From the NCBI GenBank assembly GCA_031274075.1, contig JAISQQ010000018.1:1-28260 (forward strand): a stretch of DNA of 28,260 bases, read 5' to 3'. Below the pieces are notes generated by a model. The model ran no database searches. It was not told the DNA's origin and saw nothing but the letters and a program-made list of their open reading frames with translations. Positions within the stretch are counted from its first letter, which is position 1. Every line of letters starts with the position of its first letter. This document shows, piece after piece, positions 12,483 to 23,234 of the stretch. Source of the DNA: Accumulibacter sp. (lineage in GTDB: Bacteria; Pseudomonadota; Gammaproteobacteria; Burkholderiales; Rhodocyclaceae). The translations under genes were made by a program, and so were the position numbers.

Positions 12483-13234
12483 GGCGCTCCTTTGCCCTCA
12501 TTCCCGCCCGCCGCGGCCGCGCGCAGCGCGAATCCGTTCGGGTAACGCATGTCCACGACCTGCGGCCGCTTCCCGGTCGCGGTCAGTATCCACGGGTAGA
12601 AGCCGGCGAAGCGCTCCAGGCGTTCGCGTATCGTCGCCCTCGCCTGCTGGCGGCCGAGCTCGACGATCGTCCCGTCGTCCAGTCTCAACTGCAACGCGAG
12701 GCGCGGCGAGGCGCTCAGCGCGCGCGCCCGGCGTCCGATGCTTGCGAGCAGCCGGGCGGCCTGCCGGTAATGGGCCAGCAATTCCGGCGCGAAGCTGGCC
12801 GGCCCGACGAGCAGCGGCAAGGCTTCCGGCGGCGGCGCGCCGGCCCCGGCGACGAAAATCTCGCCGTAGGAGTTCACCATCTGCCCGCCCGTCCTGCCCC
12901 AGAACGCCACCGGCACGTGTTCCTCGACGCTCACCGCGATGCCCGCCGGCCACTGCCGCCGCAGGTCGGCGCGCCGCACCCAAGGCAACTGTTCCAGCGA
13001 TTTCCGGAGCGTCTCCAGGCGGACGCTGAAAAAATTGCCGCGCAGGTTCCCGGACAGCGCCCGCTCGATCTCGCCGCGCCGCAGCTCGCGCAATTCGCCG
13101 AGCACCACCACCTCGCGGATCTGGAACAGCGGCAAACGCGCCGCGCCGATGGCCGCGGCCACCAGCAAGGCCGCCACACCCGCCGTAAACAGCAGGTCCG
13201 CGATCTCTTCCATCAAGCGCGGCCGGTTCCACAT
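12479..13234 (-). CDS. ftsQ: Cell division protein FtsQ
   Basis: A 251-residue bitopic membrane protein that links the early ring to FtsL and FtsB. A short cytoplasmic N-terminus is followed by one membrane helix (about residues 10-34, ADLLFTAGVAALLVAAAIGA), then the POTRA domain (about 36-105; FQIREVVVLGELRELRRGEI, and PWVRRADLRRQWPAGIAVSV) and the FtsQ beta domain ending in the GFALR segment near 240. The start ATG at 13234 lies three bases after the ddlB stop; a second Met at residue 8 is an alternative. It overlaps ftsA by four bases. Confidence 0.94.
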   Translation of the reverse strand: MWNRPRLMEEIADLLFTAGVAALLVAAAIGAARLPLFQIREVVVLGELRELRRGEIERALSGNLRGNFFSVRLETLRKSLEQLPWVRRADLRRQWPAGIAVSVEEHVPVAFWGRTGGQMVNSYGEIFVAGAGAPPPEALPLLVGPASFAPELLAHYRQAARLLASIGRRARALSASPRLALQLRLDDGTIVELGRQQARATIRERLERFAGFYPWILTATGKRPQVVDMRYPNGFALRAAAAGGNEGKGAP

Positions 13235-13237
13235 CGA

Positions 13238-14143
13238 TCATCCCAGAGCCGCCAGTGACAGGATACGCACGGCCAATTGTTCGTAGGACATGCCCACCGC
13301 CCGCGCGGCCATCGGCACCAGCGAGTGGGCGGTCATGCCCGGCGAGGTGTTGACTTCCAGGAAATACGCGCCTCCGTGTTCGTCCATCAGAAAATCGACC
13401 CGTCCCCAGCCGCGGCAGCCGAGGATGCGAAAGGCTTCCAGCGCCTGCGTCCGGAGTTCGATCTCGCGCGCCTCGGGCAAGCCGCAGGGACACAGGTAGC
13501 GGGTGTCGTCGCGCAGGTACTTGGCCTCGTAGTCGTAGAAATCCGTGGCTGGCTCGATGCGTATGATCGGCAAGACCTCGTCGCCGAGAATGGCGACGGT
13601 GTATTCGCCGGCGACGACGCCGCGTTCGGCGAGCACCAGCGCGTCGAGCTTCGCCGCCGCCTCGTAGGCCTCGCGCAAGCGGCCAGGCTCGTTCACCTTG
13701 CTCACCCCGATCGACGAGCCCGCGCACGCCGGCTTGACGAACAGCGGCAGGCCGAGCCGCGCCTCGACCGCGGCGAAATCGCTGTGCGCGTCGAGCATCG
13801 CGAAGTCCGGCACCGGCAGGCCGATCGAACGCCACAGCAGCTTGGTGCGCCACTTGTCCATGCCGACCGCCGAGGCCATCACGCCGCTGCCGGTATAGGG
13901 GATGCCCATCAGTTCCAGCGCGCCCTGGAGCGTGCCATCCTCGCCGTGGCGGCCATGCAGGGCGATGAACACGCGCTCGAAGGCCTTGACCTCGTCGAGC
14001 GCGCGTTGCGCGGGATCGAAGGCGTGCGCGTCGATCCCCTGCCGCCGCAAGGCGTCGAGCACGCCCGCGCCGCTGAGCAGCGAAACCTCGCGCTCGGGGG
14101 ATTTGCCGCCGCACAGCACGGCCACTTTTCCGAAGTCAGGCAT
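13238..14143 (-). CDS. ddlB: D-alanine--D-alanine ligase
   Basis: A 301-residue ATP-grasp enzyme, normal for DdlB. It joins two D-alanines with ATP in the cytoplasm, giving the dipeptide that MurF adds. Visible features are [20 protein letters not shown] (6-25, the Glu-Arg-Glu substrate motif), [12 protein letters not shown] (about 61-72), [18 protein letters not shown] (about 132-149; the ATP-binding Lys and glycine-rich loop), GRVDFLMDE (about 247-255) and EVNTSPGMT (263-271, metal-binding Glu and Asn). It overlaps murC by eight bases. A purine-only stretch inside the murC end provides its ribosome binding site (AGGAG, seven bases before the ATG). Confidence 0.97.
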   Translation of the reverse strand: MPDFGKVAVLCGGKSPEREVSLLSGAGVLDALRRQGIDAHAFDPAQRALDEVKAFERVFIALHGRHGEDGTLQGALELMGIPYTGSGVMASAVGMDKWRTKLLWRSIGLPVPDFAMLDAHSDFAAVEARLGLPLFVKPACAGSSIGVSKVNEPGRLREAYEAAAKLDALVLAERGVVAGEYTVAILGDEVLPIIRIEPATDFYDYEAKYLRDDTRYLCPCGLPEAREIELRTQALEAFRILGCRGWGRVDFLMDEHGGAYFLEVNTSPGMTAHSLVPMAARAVGMSYEQLAVRILSLAALG

Positions 14144-15575
14144 TGCCGCTCTCCTCTCTCATTCCCTTTCCCTCTCCCTTTCCATTTCCACCCCGGGCCA
14201 ATTCGCCGGGAACTCCGCCGATCGAACCGGCGCCCATGGTGATCACCACGTCGCCGTCGCGGGCGGCGTCCAGGATCGTCCGCGGCATGTCGGCGATGTC
14301 TTCGACGAACAGCGGATCGACGCGGCCGGCGACGCGCAGCGCGCGCGCCAGGGCGCGCCCGTCGGCGGCGACGATCGGCGCTTCGCCGGCGGCATAGACT
14401 TCCGCCAGGACCAGCGCGTCGACCGAACCGAGCACGGCGACGAAATCCTCGAAACAATCGCGCGTGCGCGTATAGCGGTGCGGCTGGAAGGCCAGCAGCA
14501 GCCGCCGCCCGGGGAAGGCGCCGCGCGCCGCGGCCAGCGTGGCGCGCATCTCCGCCGGATGATGGCCGTAGTCGTCGATCAGCGTGAAGCTCCCGCCCGC
14601 GGGCAAGGCCACCTCGCCGTGGCGCTGGAAGCGCCGCCCGACGCCGGTGAACTCGGCCAGCGCCTTGGCGATGACCGCGTCGCCGACGCCCAGTTCGCTG
14701 GCCACGGCGATCGCCGCCAGCGCGTTGCGCACGTTGTGCGCGCCCGGCAGGTTGAGCGTCACCGGAAAGCGCGTGGCGACGCCGTTCGCGCGCACGCAGT
14801 CGAACCGCATGCGCGTTTCCATCACCCGGACGTTCTCCGCGCGCACGTTGGCCGATTCGTCCAGGCCGTAGCTGACGATCTGCTTGGACACCCGCGGCAT
14901 GATCTCGCGCACGTGCGGATCGTCGGCGCAGAGCACGGCGACGCCGTAGAACGGCAGCCGCTGCAGGAAATCGACGAAGGCCTGCTTGAGCCGCCCGAAA
15001 TCCTGCCCGTAGGTTTCCATGTGGTCGGTGTCGATGTTGGTGACCACCGAAAGCACCGGCGACAGGTAGAGGAAGGACGCGTCCGACTCGTCGGCCTCGG
15101 CCACCAGGAAATCGCCCGAGCCGAGCCGGGCGTTGGCGCCGGCGGCGTTGAGCCGGCCGCCGATGACGAAGGTCGGGTCCATGCCGCCCGCGGCCAGGAT
15201 CGACGCCACCAGGCTGGTGGTCGTCGTCTTGCCGTGCGTGCCGGCGACGGCGATGCCCTGCTTCAGGCGCATCAGCTCGGACAGCATCTGCGCGCGCGGC
15301 ACCAGCGGAATCTTGCGCGCGCGCGCCGCCAGCACCTCGGGGTTGTCGTCCTTGACCGCAGTCGACATCACCACGGCGTCGGCATCGCCGACGTTTTCCG
15401 CGGCGTGGCCGGTGAGCACGCGAATCCCCAGCCCGGCCAGCCGGCGGGTCGTGGCGTTGTCGGCCAGATCCGAACCGCTGACCGAAAAACCCAGGTTCGA
15501 GAGCACCTCGGCGATGCCGCTCATGCCGGAACCGCCGATGCCGACGAAGTGGATGTTCTTTATCTTGTGTCTCAT
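14136..15575 (-). CDS. murC: UDP-N-acetylmuramate--L-alanine ligase
   Basis: A 479-residue Mur ligase that adds the first amino acid, L-alanine, to UDP-MurNAc. The Rossmann start [17 protein letters not shown] (9-25), the ATP loop GTHGKTTTT (112-120), [10 protein letters not shown] (about 170-179) and the DDYGHHPAE motif of the central domain are all present. A GTG at 15584 would add three residues, but the ATG at 15575 overlaps the murG stop in the ATGA style used throughout this cluster. The last about 17 residues ([17 protein letters not shown]) are low-complexity and encoded by an almost pure purine tract, so they look like a later extension past the folded domain. Confidence 0.97.
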   Translation of the reverse strand: MRHKIKNIHFVGIGGSGMSGIAEVLSNLGFSVSGSDLADNATTRRLAGLGIRVLTGHAAENVGDADAVVMSTAVKDDNPEVLAARARKIPLVPRAQMLSELMRLKQGIAVAGTHGKTTTTSLVASILAAGGMDPTFVIGGRLNAAGANARLGSGDFLVAEADESDASFLYLSPVLSVVTNIDTDHMETYGQDFGRLKQAFVDFLQRLPFYGVAVLCADDPHVREIMPRVSKQIVSYGLDESANVRAENVRVMETRMRFDCVRANGVATRFPVTLNLPGAHNVRNALAAIAVASELGVGDAVIAKALAEFTGVGRRFQRHGEVALPAGGSFTLIDDYGHHPAEMRATLAAARGAFPGRRLLLAFQPHRYTRTRDCFEDFVAVLGSVDALVLAEVYAAGEAPIVAADGRALARALRVAGRVDPLFVEDIADMPRTILDAARDGDVVITMGAGSIGGVPGELARGGNGKGEGKGMREESGNA

Positions 15576-16636
15576 CTTGCGCACATTTCCTCGCAGGCGC
15601 GCGCCACCGCCTCCGCCGCCTCGGGTTTAGCCAGCGCGCGCGCGCGTTCGGCCATGCGCAGCAACTGTGCGGGCGTGAAGTCCTTGATCCGCGCCAGCGT
15701 TTCCGGCGTCATCTCGTTTTGCGGCAGCAGGAAAGCGGCCTCCGCCGCCGACAGGAACCTGGCGTTGGCCGTCTGGTGGTCGTCCACCGCGTGCGGGAAC
15801 GGCACCAGGACGCTGGCCACGCCCGCCGCCGCCAGTTCGGCCACGGTCAGCGCGCCCGCCCGGCACAGCGCCAGGTCGGCCCAGGCGTAGGCGCCGGCCA
15901 TGTCCTCGATGAAGGCGACGCAGTCGGCGCGCACACCGGCCGCCGCGTAACGGGCTTCGAGCGCCGCCAGATGTCTTTCGCCGGCCTGGTGGACGACCGC
16001 CGGGCGCTCCGCTTCGGGAATCAGCGCCAGCGCCTGGGGCACCGTCTCGTTGATCGCCGCCGCCCCGAGACTGCCGCCGAGCACCAGCAGGCGCAAACGC
16101 GGCGCGCCGCCGCGGGCCATGCGCGCCGCCGGCGGCGCCAGCGCGGCGATCTCCGCGCGCACCGGATTGCCGACCCAGCGGCCTTTCGGCAAGGCGTCCG
16201 GAAAACCGCAAAGGATACCGTCGGCGACCCTGGCGAGCACCCGGTTGGCCAGTCCGGCGATCGCGTTCTGCTCGTGGATCAGCAGCGGACGCCCGAGCAG
16301 CGCGGCCATCATGCCCCCCGGAAAGCTGACGTAGCCGCCCATGCCGAGCACCACGTCGGGCCGGACGCGGCGAATCTCGCAGAGCGCCTGCCAGAAGCCG
16401 GAAAGCAGGTTGAACGGCAGCAGCAGCTTGCGCAGCAGCCCCTTGCCGCGCAGCGCGGCAAAGCGCAGCCAGGCCATCTCGTAGCCGCGCGCCGGCGCCG
16501 CGCGCGCCTCGAAACTGTCCGGATTGCCCATCCAGACGACCTTCCAGCCGCGCTCCCTGAGCAGATCGGCGACCGCCAGGCCCGGAAAGACGTGGCCGCC
16601 GGTGCCGCCGGCCATGAGCAGGAGCGTTTTGCTCAT
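15572..16636 (-). CDS. murG: UDP-N-acetylglucosamine--lipid-I N-acetylglucosamine transferase
   Basis: A 354-residue GT28 glycosyltransferase on the inner face of the membrane that adds GlcNAc to lipid I to form lipid II. The first glycine loop [14 protein letters not shown] (10-23), the GGYVSFPGG segment (about 101-109), [12 protein letters not shown] (about 121-132), the second glycine loop [10 protein letters not shown] (about 190-199) and the donor-binding [16 protein letters not shown] region (about 264-279) are all present. The frame continues far upstream through the ftsW shadow, but the ATG at 16636 overlaps the ftsW stop (ATGA) and starts with the family's [15 protein letters not shown]. 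Confidence 0.97.
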   Translation of the reverse strand: MSKTLLLMAGGTGGHVFPGLAVADLLRERGWKVVWMGNPDSFEARAAPARGYEMAWLRFAALRGKGLLRKLLLPFNLLSGFWQALCEIRRVRPDVVLGMGGYVSFPGGMMAALLGRPLLIHEQNAIAGLANRVLARVADGILCGFPDALPKGRWVGNPVRAEIAALAPPAARMARGGAPRLRLLVLGGSLGAAAINETVPQALALIPEAERPAVVHQAGERHLAALEARYAAAGVRADCVAFIEDMAGAYAWADLALCRAGALTVAELAAAGVASVLVPFPHAVDDHQTANARFLSAAEAAFLLPQNEMTPETLARIKDFTPAQLLRMAERARALAKPEAAEAVARACEEMCAR

Positions 16637-17790
16637 AGTTTCGCTCCGCGCATGAGCTGCCTGTTCTCCCAGTCGACCCGCAGCAGGATCGCCAGCGCCA
16701 GGCAGTTGGCGAGGATGCCGGAGCCGCCGAAGCTCATCAGCGGCAGGGTCAGGCCCTTGGGCGGCAAGAGTCCCATGCTCATGCCCATGTTGATGAAGCC
16801 CTGCACGCCGAGCCAGATGCCGATGCCCTGCGCCACCAGCGCCGGGTAGACCCGGTCGAGCGTGACGCACTGGCGGCCGATGGCGAAGGCGCGCTGCACC
16901 ATCAGGCCGAACAGCACGATGACCGTGACCACGCCGGCGAAGCCGAGCTCCTCGGCGATGATCGCGAACAGGAAGTCGGTGTGCGCCTCGGTCAGGTAGA
17001 ACAGTTTCTCGACGCTGGCGCCCAGGCCGACGCCGAACAGTTCGCCGCGCCCGAAGGCCATCAGCGCGTGCGTGAGCTGATAGCCGGTGCCGAAAGGGTC
17101 CGACCACGGGTCCCAGACGATCAGGATGCGCGCGCGCCGGTAGGGCGAGATGGCGATCAGCACGGCGAAGACCACCGCCAGCAGGGCGATCAGCACGGCG
17201 AACAGGCGGGCGCGCATGCCGCCCAGGAAGAGAATGCCGAAGGCGATCGAGATGATCACCACGAAGGCGCCGAAGTCGGGTTCCAGGAGCAGCAGCACGC
17301 CGACCGCGACCATCGCCGCGGCCATCGGCAGGAAGGCTTTTTTCAAGTCGTGCATGTACGGCATCTTGCGCACCGTGAAGTCGGCGGTGTAGAGCACGGC
17401 GAACAGCTTCACCACTTCCGACGGCTGCAGGTTGGCGATGCCCAGCGACAGCCAGCGGCGCGAATAATTCACCTTGTGCCCGATGCCGGGGATCAGCACC
17501 AGCGTCAGCAGCACGAAACCGGCGACGAACAGCCACGGCGATATCTTCTGCCAGGTCTGCATCGGCAACTGGAAGGCCAGCGCGCCGGCGATCAGCCCGA
17601 TGGACAGGAAGACGCCGTGGCGGACCAGGTAATACGCGGGATGGTTGCCGGTGTGCCTGCTGCCCTCGGCGATGGCGATCGACGCCGAGTACACCATCAC
17701 CATGCCCAGCAGGAGCAGGATCAGGCCGCTCCACAACAGGGTCGGATCGACCTCGGAAGGCGGACGGCGCAGGTCGAAGGCGGGCGGCAT
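16633..17790 (-). CDS. ftsW: Septal peptidoglycan polymerase FtsW (SEDS family)
   Basis: A 385-residue membrane protein with about ten helices. SEDS proteins polymerise lipid II into glycan strands and work with a class B penicillin-binding protein, here FtsI in the same operon. Family motifs visible: [10 protein letters not shown] in helix 1, [11 protein letters not shown] (about 115-125), [12 protein letters not shown] (about 131-142), [13 protein letters not shown] (about 176-188), [20 protein letters not shown] with the adjacent [11 protein letters not shown] (about 258-290), and the C-terminal [19 protein letters not shown] (about 335-353). The ATG at 17790 shares one base with the murD stop (TGATG). 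Alternative upstream starts belong to a shadow frame. Confidence 0.97.
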   Translation of the reverse strand: MPPAFDLRRPPSEVDPTLLWSGLILLLLGMVMVYSASIAIAEGSRHTGNHPAYYLVRHGVFLSIGLIAGALAFQLPMQTWQKISPWLFVAGFVLLTLVLIPGIGHKVNYSRRWLSLGIANLQPSEVVKLFAVLYTADFTVRKMPYMHDLKKAFLPMAAAMVAVGVLLLLEPDFGAFVVIISIAFGILFLGGMRARLFAVLIALLAVVFAVLIAISPYRRARILIVWDPWSDPFGTGYQLTHALMAFGRGELFGVGLGASVEKLFYLTEAHTDFLFAIIAEELGFAGVVTVIVLFGLMVQRAFAIGRQCVTLDRVYPALVAQGIGIWLGVQGFINMGMSMGLLPPKGLTLPLMSFGGSGILANCLALAILLRVDWENRQLMRGAKL

Positions 17791-19241
17791 CAGCGCGCCT
17801 CTTCCCGCAGGACGCGCACCAGGCTGGCGAACACTTCGGCGCGGTGCGCGTAGTCGCGGAACATGTCGAAGCTGGCGCAGGCCGGCGAGAGCAGCACCGC
17901 GTCGCCCGGCCGCGCCACGGACGCGCACCAGCGCACGGCGTCTTCCAGATCGGCGCAATGGCGCGTCGCCGCGCCGCAGCCGTCGATGGCGCGGGCGATC
18001 AGCGGCGCGTCGCGCCCGATCAGCGCCACCGCGCGGGCGTGTTCGGCCAGCGCCGGCTTGAGCGGCGAGAAGTCCTGCCCCTTGCCCTCGCCGCCCAGGA
18101 TCAGCGCCAGCTTGCGCCCCAGGCCGCGCACCGCGGCCAGCGTCGCGCCGACGTTGGTGCCCTTGGAATCGTCGTAGTAGGAGACGCCGCCGATCTCGGC
18201 GATGAGTTCGACGCGATGCGCGAGACCCTTGAATTCCCTGAGCGCGGGCAGCACTTTTTCCGCCGTGACGCCGATGGCCTGGCACAGCGCCAGCGCGGCC
18301 ATGACGTTGGCCGCGTTGTGCAGGCCCGTGAGCGGCAGTTCGTCGAGGCCGGCCAGGCGCTCGCCGCCAAGATGGATGGCGCCGTCATCGATGCCGTAAT
18401 GCGCCGCGCGGCGCGGCGGACGAAGCCCGAAGGTGACGACGCGGGGATTCTCCATCGCCAGCGCCAGCACCGGGAGAAGTTCCGCGCCGAGGCGATCGGG
18501 CGAAAGACCGGGGGCGCAAGCACCGAAAATCATGCTGTACTCGTCGTCGCCGTTGAGCACCCGCACGGTGTCGGGATGGGCAAAGATACGCGCCTTGGCG
18601 CGGGCGTAGCCGTCCATGTCGGCGTAGCGGTCGAGATGGTCTTCGCTGACGTTGAGCAGCGCCGCCGCGTCGGCGTCCAGCGTATGCGTCGTTTCGAGCT
18701 GGAAGCTGGAAAGTTCGAGCACCCAGGCTGCGGGCGGCGAACCGGCGTCGAGCGCGGCCATCAGCGCGTCGAGCGCCGACGGCGAGATGTTGCCGCAGGC
18801 CGTCGCCGGGATGCCCGCGGCGTTGAGCAGATGCGCGGTCAGCGCGGTGGTCGTCGTCTTGCCGTTGCTGCCGGTGATGGCGATCACCCGGCTTCGCGGC
18901 GCGTACCGGCGGACGCCGCGGGCGAACAGTTCGATCTCGGAGAGAACCGGCACGCCGCGCGCGATGGCCGCCTGGACCTGCGGCGTCTGCACCGGCACGC
19001 CGGGCGAAATGGCGATCAGATCGACGCCGGAAAACGCCGCGTCGGTAAACGCGCCGGCGACGATTTCCGCGTCCGGCAGCGCGGCGCGCAGCGCTTCGGC
19101 CTTGGGCGGCGATTCGCGGCTGTCGGCGACGCGCGGCGCGGCGCCCTCGCGCGCCAGCCATTTGGCCATCGCCAGGCCGCTCTCGCCAAGCCCGAGCACC
19201 AGCGCGTTTTTAGCGGAGAATTCGTGGAATTCCTGGGTCAT
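17790..19241 (-). CDS. murD: UDP-N-acetylmuramoylalanine--D-glutamate ligase
   Basis: A 483-residue Mur ligase, slightly longer than the E. coli protein, that adds D-glutamate to UDP-MurNAc-L-Ala in the cytoplasm. The N-terminal Rossmann-like domain begins [17 protein letters not shown] (13-29). The ATP loop is GSNGKTTTT (124-132). The central domain shows [10 protein letters not shown] and [11 protein letters not shown], and the C-terminal domain has [17 protein letters not shown] and [11 protein letters not shown]. The ATG at 19241 overlaps the mraY stop by one base (TGATG). Confidence 0.97.
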   Translation of the reverse strand: MTQEFHEFSAKNALVLGLGESGLAMAKWLAREGAAPRVADSRESPPKAEALRAALPDAEIVAGAFTDAAFSGVDLIAISPGVPVQTPQVQAAIARGVPVLSEIELFARGVRRYAPRSRVIAITGSNGKTTTTALTAHLLNAAGIPATACGNISPSALDALMAALDAGSPPAAWVLELSSFQLETTHTLDADAAALLNVSEDHLDRYADMDGYARAKARIFAHPDTVRVLNGDDEYSMIFGACAPGLSPDRLGAELLPVLALAMENPRVVTFGLRPPRRAAHYGIDDGAIHLGGERLAGLDELPLTGLHNAANVMAALALCQAIGVTAEKVLPALREFKGLAHRVELIAEIGGVSYYDDSKGTNVGATLAAVRGLGRKLALILGGEGKGQDFSPLKPALAEHARAVALIGRDAPLIARAIDGCGAATRHCADLEDAVRWCASVARPGDAVLLSPACASFDMFRDYAHRAEVFASLVRVLREEAR

Positions 19242-20329
19242 CAGCGGATCTTGAGTGTGGATAGGCCGGCCAGCACCAGCATGATGGTGATGATCCAGAA
19301 GCGGACGACGACCTGCGTTTCCTTCCAGCCGCCGAGTTCGTAGTGGTGGTGCAGCGGCGCCATGCGGAAGATGCGCTTGCCGCCGCTGTGCCTGAAATAG
19401 AGCACCTGCGCCGCGACCGACAGGGTTTCGGCGACGAACACGCCGCCCATGATCGCCAGCACGATTTCCTGGCGCACGATCACCGCCACGGTGCCGAGCG
19501 CCGCGCCGAGGGCCAGCGCGCCGACGTCGCCCATGAACACCTCGGCGGGATAGACGTTGAACCACAGGAAGCCCAGCCCCGCGCCGACCATCGCGCCGAG
19601 GAACACCGCCAGTTCGCCGGCCCCCGGGATGTAGGGCAGCAGCAGGTAGCGGGAGAAGACCGAACTGCCGGCGACGTAGGCGAAGACGGCCAGCGCTGCG
19701 GCGATCATCACCGCCGGCATGATCGCCAGCCCGTCGAGTCCGTCGGTCAGGTTCACCGCGTTGCTGGTGCCGACGATCACCAGGTAGGTCAGGACGATGA
19801 AGCCGACCGCGCCCAGCGGGTAGGAAACCGTCTTGAAGAAGGGCACGATCAGTTGCATCTGCGCCGGCGCCGTCGAGGAGAAGGCGAGATACACCGCCAC
19901 CATCAGGCCGAGCACCGATTGCCAGAAATATTTCCAGCGTCCGGGCAGCCCCGCCGGATCGCGGTCGACGACCTTTTTCCAGTCGTCGTACCAGCCGATG
20001 GCACCGTAGCCCAGCGTGACCACCAGCACCACCCACACGTAGCGGTTGCCGAGGTCGCCCCAGAGCAGCGTGGTAACGCCGATCGAGATCAGGATCAGCA
20101 CCCCGCCCATGGTCGGCGTGCCCGACTTGGCGAGGTGCGTCTGCGGCCCGTACTGGCGCACCGCCTGCCCGATCTTCTTGGCCGCCAGCCAGCGGATCAC
20201 GCGCGGGCCGGCGATGAAGGAAATGACCAGCGCGGTCATCGTCGCCAGCACGGTGCGCAGCGTGATGTAGTTGATCACGCCGAATCCGCGCACGTCCTGC
20301 GCCAGCCATTGCGCCAGCGTCAGCAGCAT
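19241..20329 (-). CDS. mraY: Phospho-N-acetylmuramoyl-pentapeptide transferase
   Basis: A 362-residue, ten-helix inner membrane enzyme that moves phospho-MurNAc-pentapeptide to undecaprenyl phosphate, making lipid I. The start [11 protein letters not shown] is typical. Key residues are in view: TPTMGG (71-76), the catalytic Asp pair DD (115-116 in WYDDWKK), [10 protein letters not shown] (about 193-202, with the third essential Asp) and the HHH motif in [13 protein letters not shown] (about 325-337). It overlaps murF by ten bases and murD by one. Confidence 0.98.
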   Translation of the reverse strand: MLLTLAQWLAQDVRGFGVINYITLRTVLATMTALVISFIAGPRVIRWLAAKKIGQAVRQYGPQTHLAKSGTPTMGGVLILISIGVTTLLWGDLGNRYVWVVLVVTLGYGAIGWYDDWKKVVDRDPAGLPGRWKYFWQSVLGLMVAVYLAFSSTAPAQMQLIVPFFKTVSYPLGAVGFIVLTYLVIVGTSNAVNLTDGLDGLAIMPAVMIAAALAVFAYVAGSSVFSRYLLLPYIPGAGELAVFLGAMVGAGLGFLWFNVYPAEVFMGDVGALALGAALGTVAVIVRQEIVLAIMGGVFVAETLSVAAQVLYFRHSGGKRIFRMAPLHHHYELGGWKETQVVVRFWIITIMLVLAGLSTLKIR

Positions 20330-21726
20330 GACGGCCCCTCCCCTTCCTGCGCGGTGATGGCGTCGATCACCCGCTCCATGCGCATGAAGCGCGAGCCCTT
20401 GACCAGCACGATCGACTCGGGCGCCAGTTCCGCGAGCAGCGCGGCGGCGAGATCCTCGAATTTCCGGAAATGCTCGCCGCCGACGCCGAAATTCAAGGCC
20501 GCCAGGGCGCTCGACTCGCCGAACGCCAGCAGCCGGTCGATGCCCTGGCTCTTGGCGTAGCCGCCGATCTCGTCGTGGAACTGGCCGGTCATCTCGCCGA
20601 TCTCGCCCATGTCGCCGAGCACCAGGATCTTGCGCCCGATGGTCGCCGCCAGCACGTCGATGCCGGCGCGCACCGAATCCGGATTGGCGTTGTAGGTGTC
20701 GTCGAGCACCAGCGCGCCGTGCCGTCCGGCGCGGCGCTGCAGGCGCCCGCGGATGCCGCGGAAATCGGCCAGCCCCTGGCGCACCGCCGCCAGCGGCACG
20801 CCCGCCGCCAGCGCCGCCGCCGCCGCGCCGAGCGCGTTGCGGGCGTTGTGCACGCCGGGCAGCGCCAGATCGACCTCGATCCGCTCGCCGTCGGCGGCGA
20901 TGCTCACGCGGTTCTCCAGGCCATGCGTCTGGCATTGGCCGCTCACTTCCGCCTCTCCCCCCAGCGAAAAACAGCGCCGCCGGCAGTGCGCGCTCTGCGC
21001 ACGCCACAAATCGGCCCACGGGTCGTCGGCGTTGAACACCGCCACGCCGTCCCGGTCCAGCCCGGAGAAGATGCCGCCCTTCTCGGCGGCGATCACGTCC
21101 AGGGTGCCCATGCCTTCGAGGTGGGCGCGCTGGGCGTTGGTCACCAGCGCCACCGTGGGACGGCCGATGGCGGCGAGATAGGCGATTTCGCCGGGATGGT
21201 TCATGCCCATCTCGACCACCGCCGCGCGATGCCCGCCGTCCAGCCCGAGCAGGGTGAGCGGCAGGCCGATGTCGTTGTTCAGGTTGCCGTTCGTGGCCAG
21301 CACCGCGCCTTCGCCGAACGCCGCCTTCAGGATGCTGGTGATCATTTCCTTGTTGGTCGTCTTGCCGTTGCTGCCGGTGACGCCGATCAGCGGCAGGGTG
21401 AAGCGCGCCCGCCAGCAGGCGGCGAGATCGCCCAGCGCGAGGCGCGTGTCGGCGACCACGACGAGCGGCAGCTTGCCGGCGGCGACGCGCGAGGCCTCGG
21501 CCCCGGCGGCGTCGACCACCGCCGCCGCCGCGCCGCACTCGCATGCCGCTTCGATGAACTCGTGTCCGTCGAAGCGCTTGCCGCGCAGGGCGACGAACAA
21601 CTCGCCGGGCCGCAAGGCGCGGCTGTCGGTCGAAACGCCCGCGAAGGCCGCGAAGGCCACGCCAGCGCCTTCCACGCTTCCCGACATCGCCCGCGCGGCG
21701 TCCGCCAGATCCATGCGCGCGCTCAT
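20320..21726 (-). CDS. murF: UDP-N-acetylmuramoyl-tripeptide--D-alanyl-D-alanine ligase
   Basis: A 468-residue Mur ligase that adds the D-Ala-D-Ala dipeptide made by Ddl, completing the pentapeptide. Features: [18 protein letters not shown] (30-47, substrate-binding N-domain), ATP loop [11 protein letters not shown] (118-128), MGMNHPGEI (about 166-174), and the C-terminal [12 protein letters not shown] motif. The frame allows an ATG at 21744, but the ATG at 21726 overlaps the murE stop as ATGA and gives the usual short N-terminus, so it is preferred. Confidence 0.96.
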   Translation of the reverse strand: MSARMDLADAARAMSGSVEGAGVAFAAFAGVSTDSRALRPGELFVALRGKRFDGHEFIEAACECGAAAAVVDAAGAEASRVAAGKLPLVVVADTRLALGDLAACWRARFTLPLIGVTGSNGKTTNKEMITSILKAAFGEGAVLATNGNLNNDIGLPLTLLGLDGGHRAAVVEMGMNHPGEIAYLAAIGRPTVALVTNAQRAHLEGMGTLDVIAAEKGGIFSGLDRDGVAVFNADDPWADLWRAQSAHCRRRCFSLGGEAEVSGQCQTHGLENRVSIAADGERIEVDLALPGVHNARNALGAAAAALAAGVPLAAVRQGLADFRGIRGRLQRRAGRHGALVLDDTYNANPDSVRAGIDVLAATIGRKILVLGDMGEIGEMTGQFHDEIGGYAKSQGIDRLLAFGESSALAALNFGVGGEHFRKFEDLAAALLAELAPESIVLVKGSRFMRMERVIDAITAQEGEGPSCC

Positions 21727-23234
21727 TGTTGTTTCTCCCGCCAAGCGGCCAACGCGCCCCTGGCCTCATCGACATCCGAAAACGGACGCCGCGCGCCGGC
21801 GATTTCCTGGCAGGCTTCGTGCCCTTTTCCGGCCAGCAGCACCACATCGGCGGCGGCGGCGGCGGCCACCGTCTGGCGGATCGCCGCGGCGCGATCCGCG
21901 ATGACTTCGGCGTCCGGCGCGGCGGCCCGCATCCCGGCCTGCATCCCGGCCTGTATCTCGGCCAGGATGGCCGCCGGGTCCTCGCCGCGCGGGTTGTCGC
22001 TGGTGAGCACCACCCGGTTCGCCAGCCGCCGGGCGATTTCGCCCATCAGCGGACGCTTGCCGCGGTCGCGGTCGCCGCCGCAGCCGAACACGGCGACCAG
22101 CCGCCCGCCGCGCGCCGCCGCGGTGCCGCGCAGCGTGTCCAGGACGTTTTCCAGCGCGTCCGGCGTGTGCGCGTAGTCGACGACCAGCAGCGGCTCGCCT
22201 TGGCCGCCGATCGCTTCGAGGCGTCCCGGCGGCGGCGGCAAATCGGCGAAACCTTCGGCCACCTCGGCCGGCGTCAGGCCGGCGTCGATCAGCACGGCGG
22301 CGACGGCCAGCAGGTTGGCGACGTTGAAACGCCCGAAGAGGCGCGTTTCGACGCGCGCGCGGCCAGTCGGCGCGGCCAGGACGAAGCGCAGGCCGCCGGG
22401 CGTTTCCTCGACGGCGTCGGCGCGCACGATTCCCGGGCGGTCGGCGAAAGCGGCCTGCCGCGTGTAGCCGAGCACGCGGCTGGCCGAGGTGCGCAACATC
22501 AATTCGCGTCCGTAGTCGTCGTCCGCGTTGATCACCGCCAGGCGCAGGCGCGGCCAGCGGAACAGCCGTTCCTTGGCGGCCGCGTAGTCTTCCATCGAGC
22601 GGTGGTAATCGAGGTGATCGCGCGTCAGGTTGGTAAACACCGCCACGTCGACCCGCGCCCCGTCGAGGCGCTGTTCCTCGATGCCGATCGAGCTCGCTTC
22701 CAGCGCGCAGGCCTGCGCGCCGTCCGCCGCGAAATCCGCGAGGCAACGGGCCAGCGCCGCCGCCTCCGGCGTGGTAAAGCCGGTTTCCGCCAGCTCACCG
22801 GGGAATCCCGCGCCGAGCGTGCCGATCAGCGCGCAGCGGCGCGGATGCAGGCGGGCCAGCCATTGGCCGACGCTCGTCTTGCCGTTGGTTCCGGTGATCG
22901 CGATCAGCGACAGGCGTTCGCTCGGATGGCCGGAGACGGCGTGCGAGAGCGGCCCGCAGAGCGGACGCAGGCGCGTAGCGCCGAGATTCGGGAGACGCCA
23001 CTCGTCGCGCCAGGCAAAATCGCCGCCGCGCTGCCAGACGACGGCGGCGGCGCCGCGCGCGATGGCCTCCGGGATATGCTCGCGCCCGTCGGCAAGATCG
23101 CCAGGGAAAGCCATGAACAGGTCGCCGGGACGCACACGCCGGCTGTCGTCGGCGACGCCTTGCGCCTGCGCGCCCTGCGCCGCCAGATCGCGCAGGATCG
23201 TCGACGCCTCGGCAAAAATCGGCGCCGCGCTCAT
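21723..23234 (-). CDS. murE: UDP-N-acetylmuramoyl-tripeptide synthetase (meso-diaminopimelate-adding MurE)
   Basis: A 503-residue Mur ligase that adds the third stem amino acid. The DNPR motif at 413-416 (SDNPRGEDP) is the accepted marker for meso-diaminopimelate, as expected in Gram-negative bacteria; lysine-type enzymes differ there. Other features are [14 protein letters not shown] (29-42), ATP loop GTNGKTS (115-121), [11 protein letters not shown] (201-211), the Lys at 221 expected to be carbamylated, and DYAHTPDAL (353-361). The ATG at 23234 overlaps the ftsI stop as ATGA. Alanine is unusually abundant, in line with the local G+C. Confidence 0.97.
   Translation of the reverse strand: MSAAPIFAEASTILRDLAAQGAQAQGVADDSRRVRPGDLFMAFPGDLADGREHIPEAIARGAAAVVWQRGGDFAWRDEWRLPNLGATRLRPLCGPLSHAVSGHPSERLSLIAITGTNGKTSVGQWLARLHPRRCALIGTLGAGFPGELAETGFTTPEAAALARCLADFAADGAQACALEASSIGIEEQRLDGARVDVAVFTNLTRDHLDYHRSMEDYAAAKERLFRWPRLRLAVINADDDYGRELMLRTSASRVLGYTRQAAFADRPGIVRADAVEETPGGLRFVLAAPTGRARVETRLFGRFNVANLLAVAAVLIDAGLTPAEVAEGFADLPPPPGRLEAIGGQGEPLLVVDYAHTPDALENVLDTLRGTAAARGGRLVAVFGCGGDRDRGKRPLMGEIARRLANRVVLTSDNPRGEDPAAILAEIQAGMQAGMRAAAPDAEVIADRAAAIRQTVAAAAAADVVLLAGKGHEACQEIAGARRPFSDVDEARGALAAWREKQQ

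Noticed and set aside
13902..15890. A 662-codon plus-strand open frame across murC-murG, and many similar long antisense frames in 8831-25603
   Set aside because: They lie opposite genes with strong family motifs; high G+C removes stop codons from the other frames. Their translations are Arg/Ala/Gly/Pro-rich with no recognisable domain.
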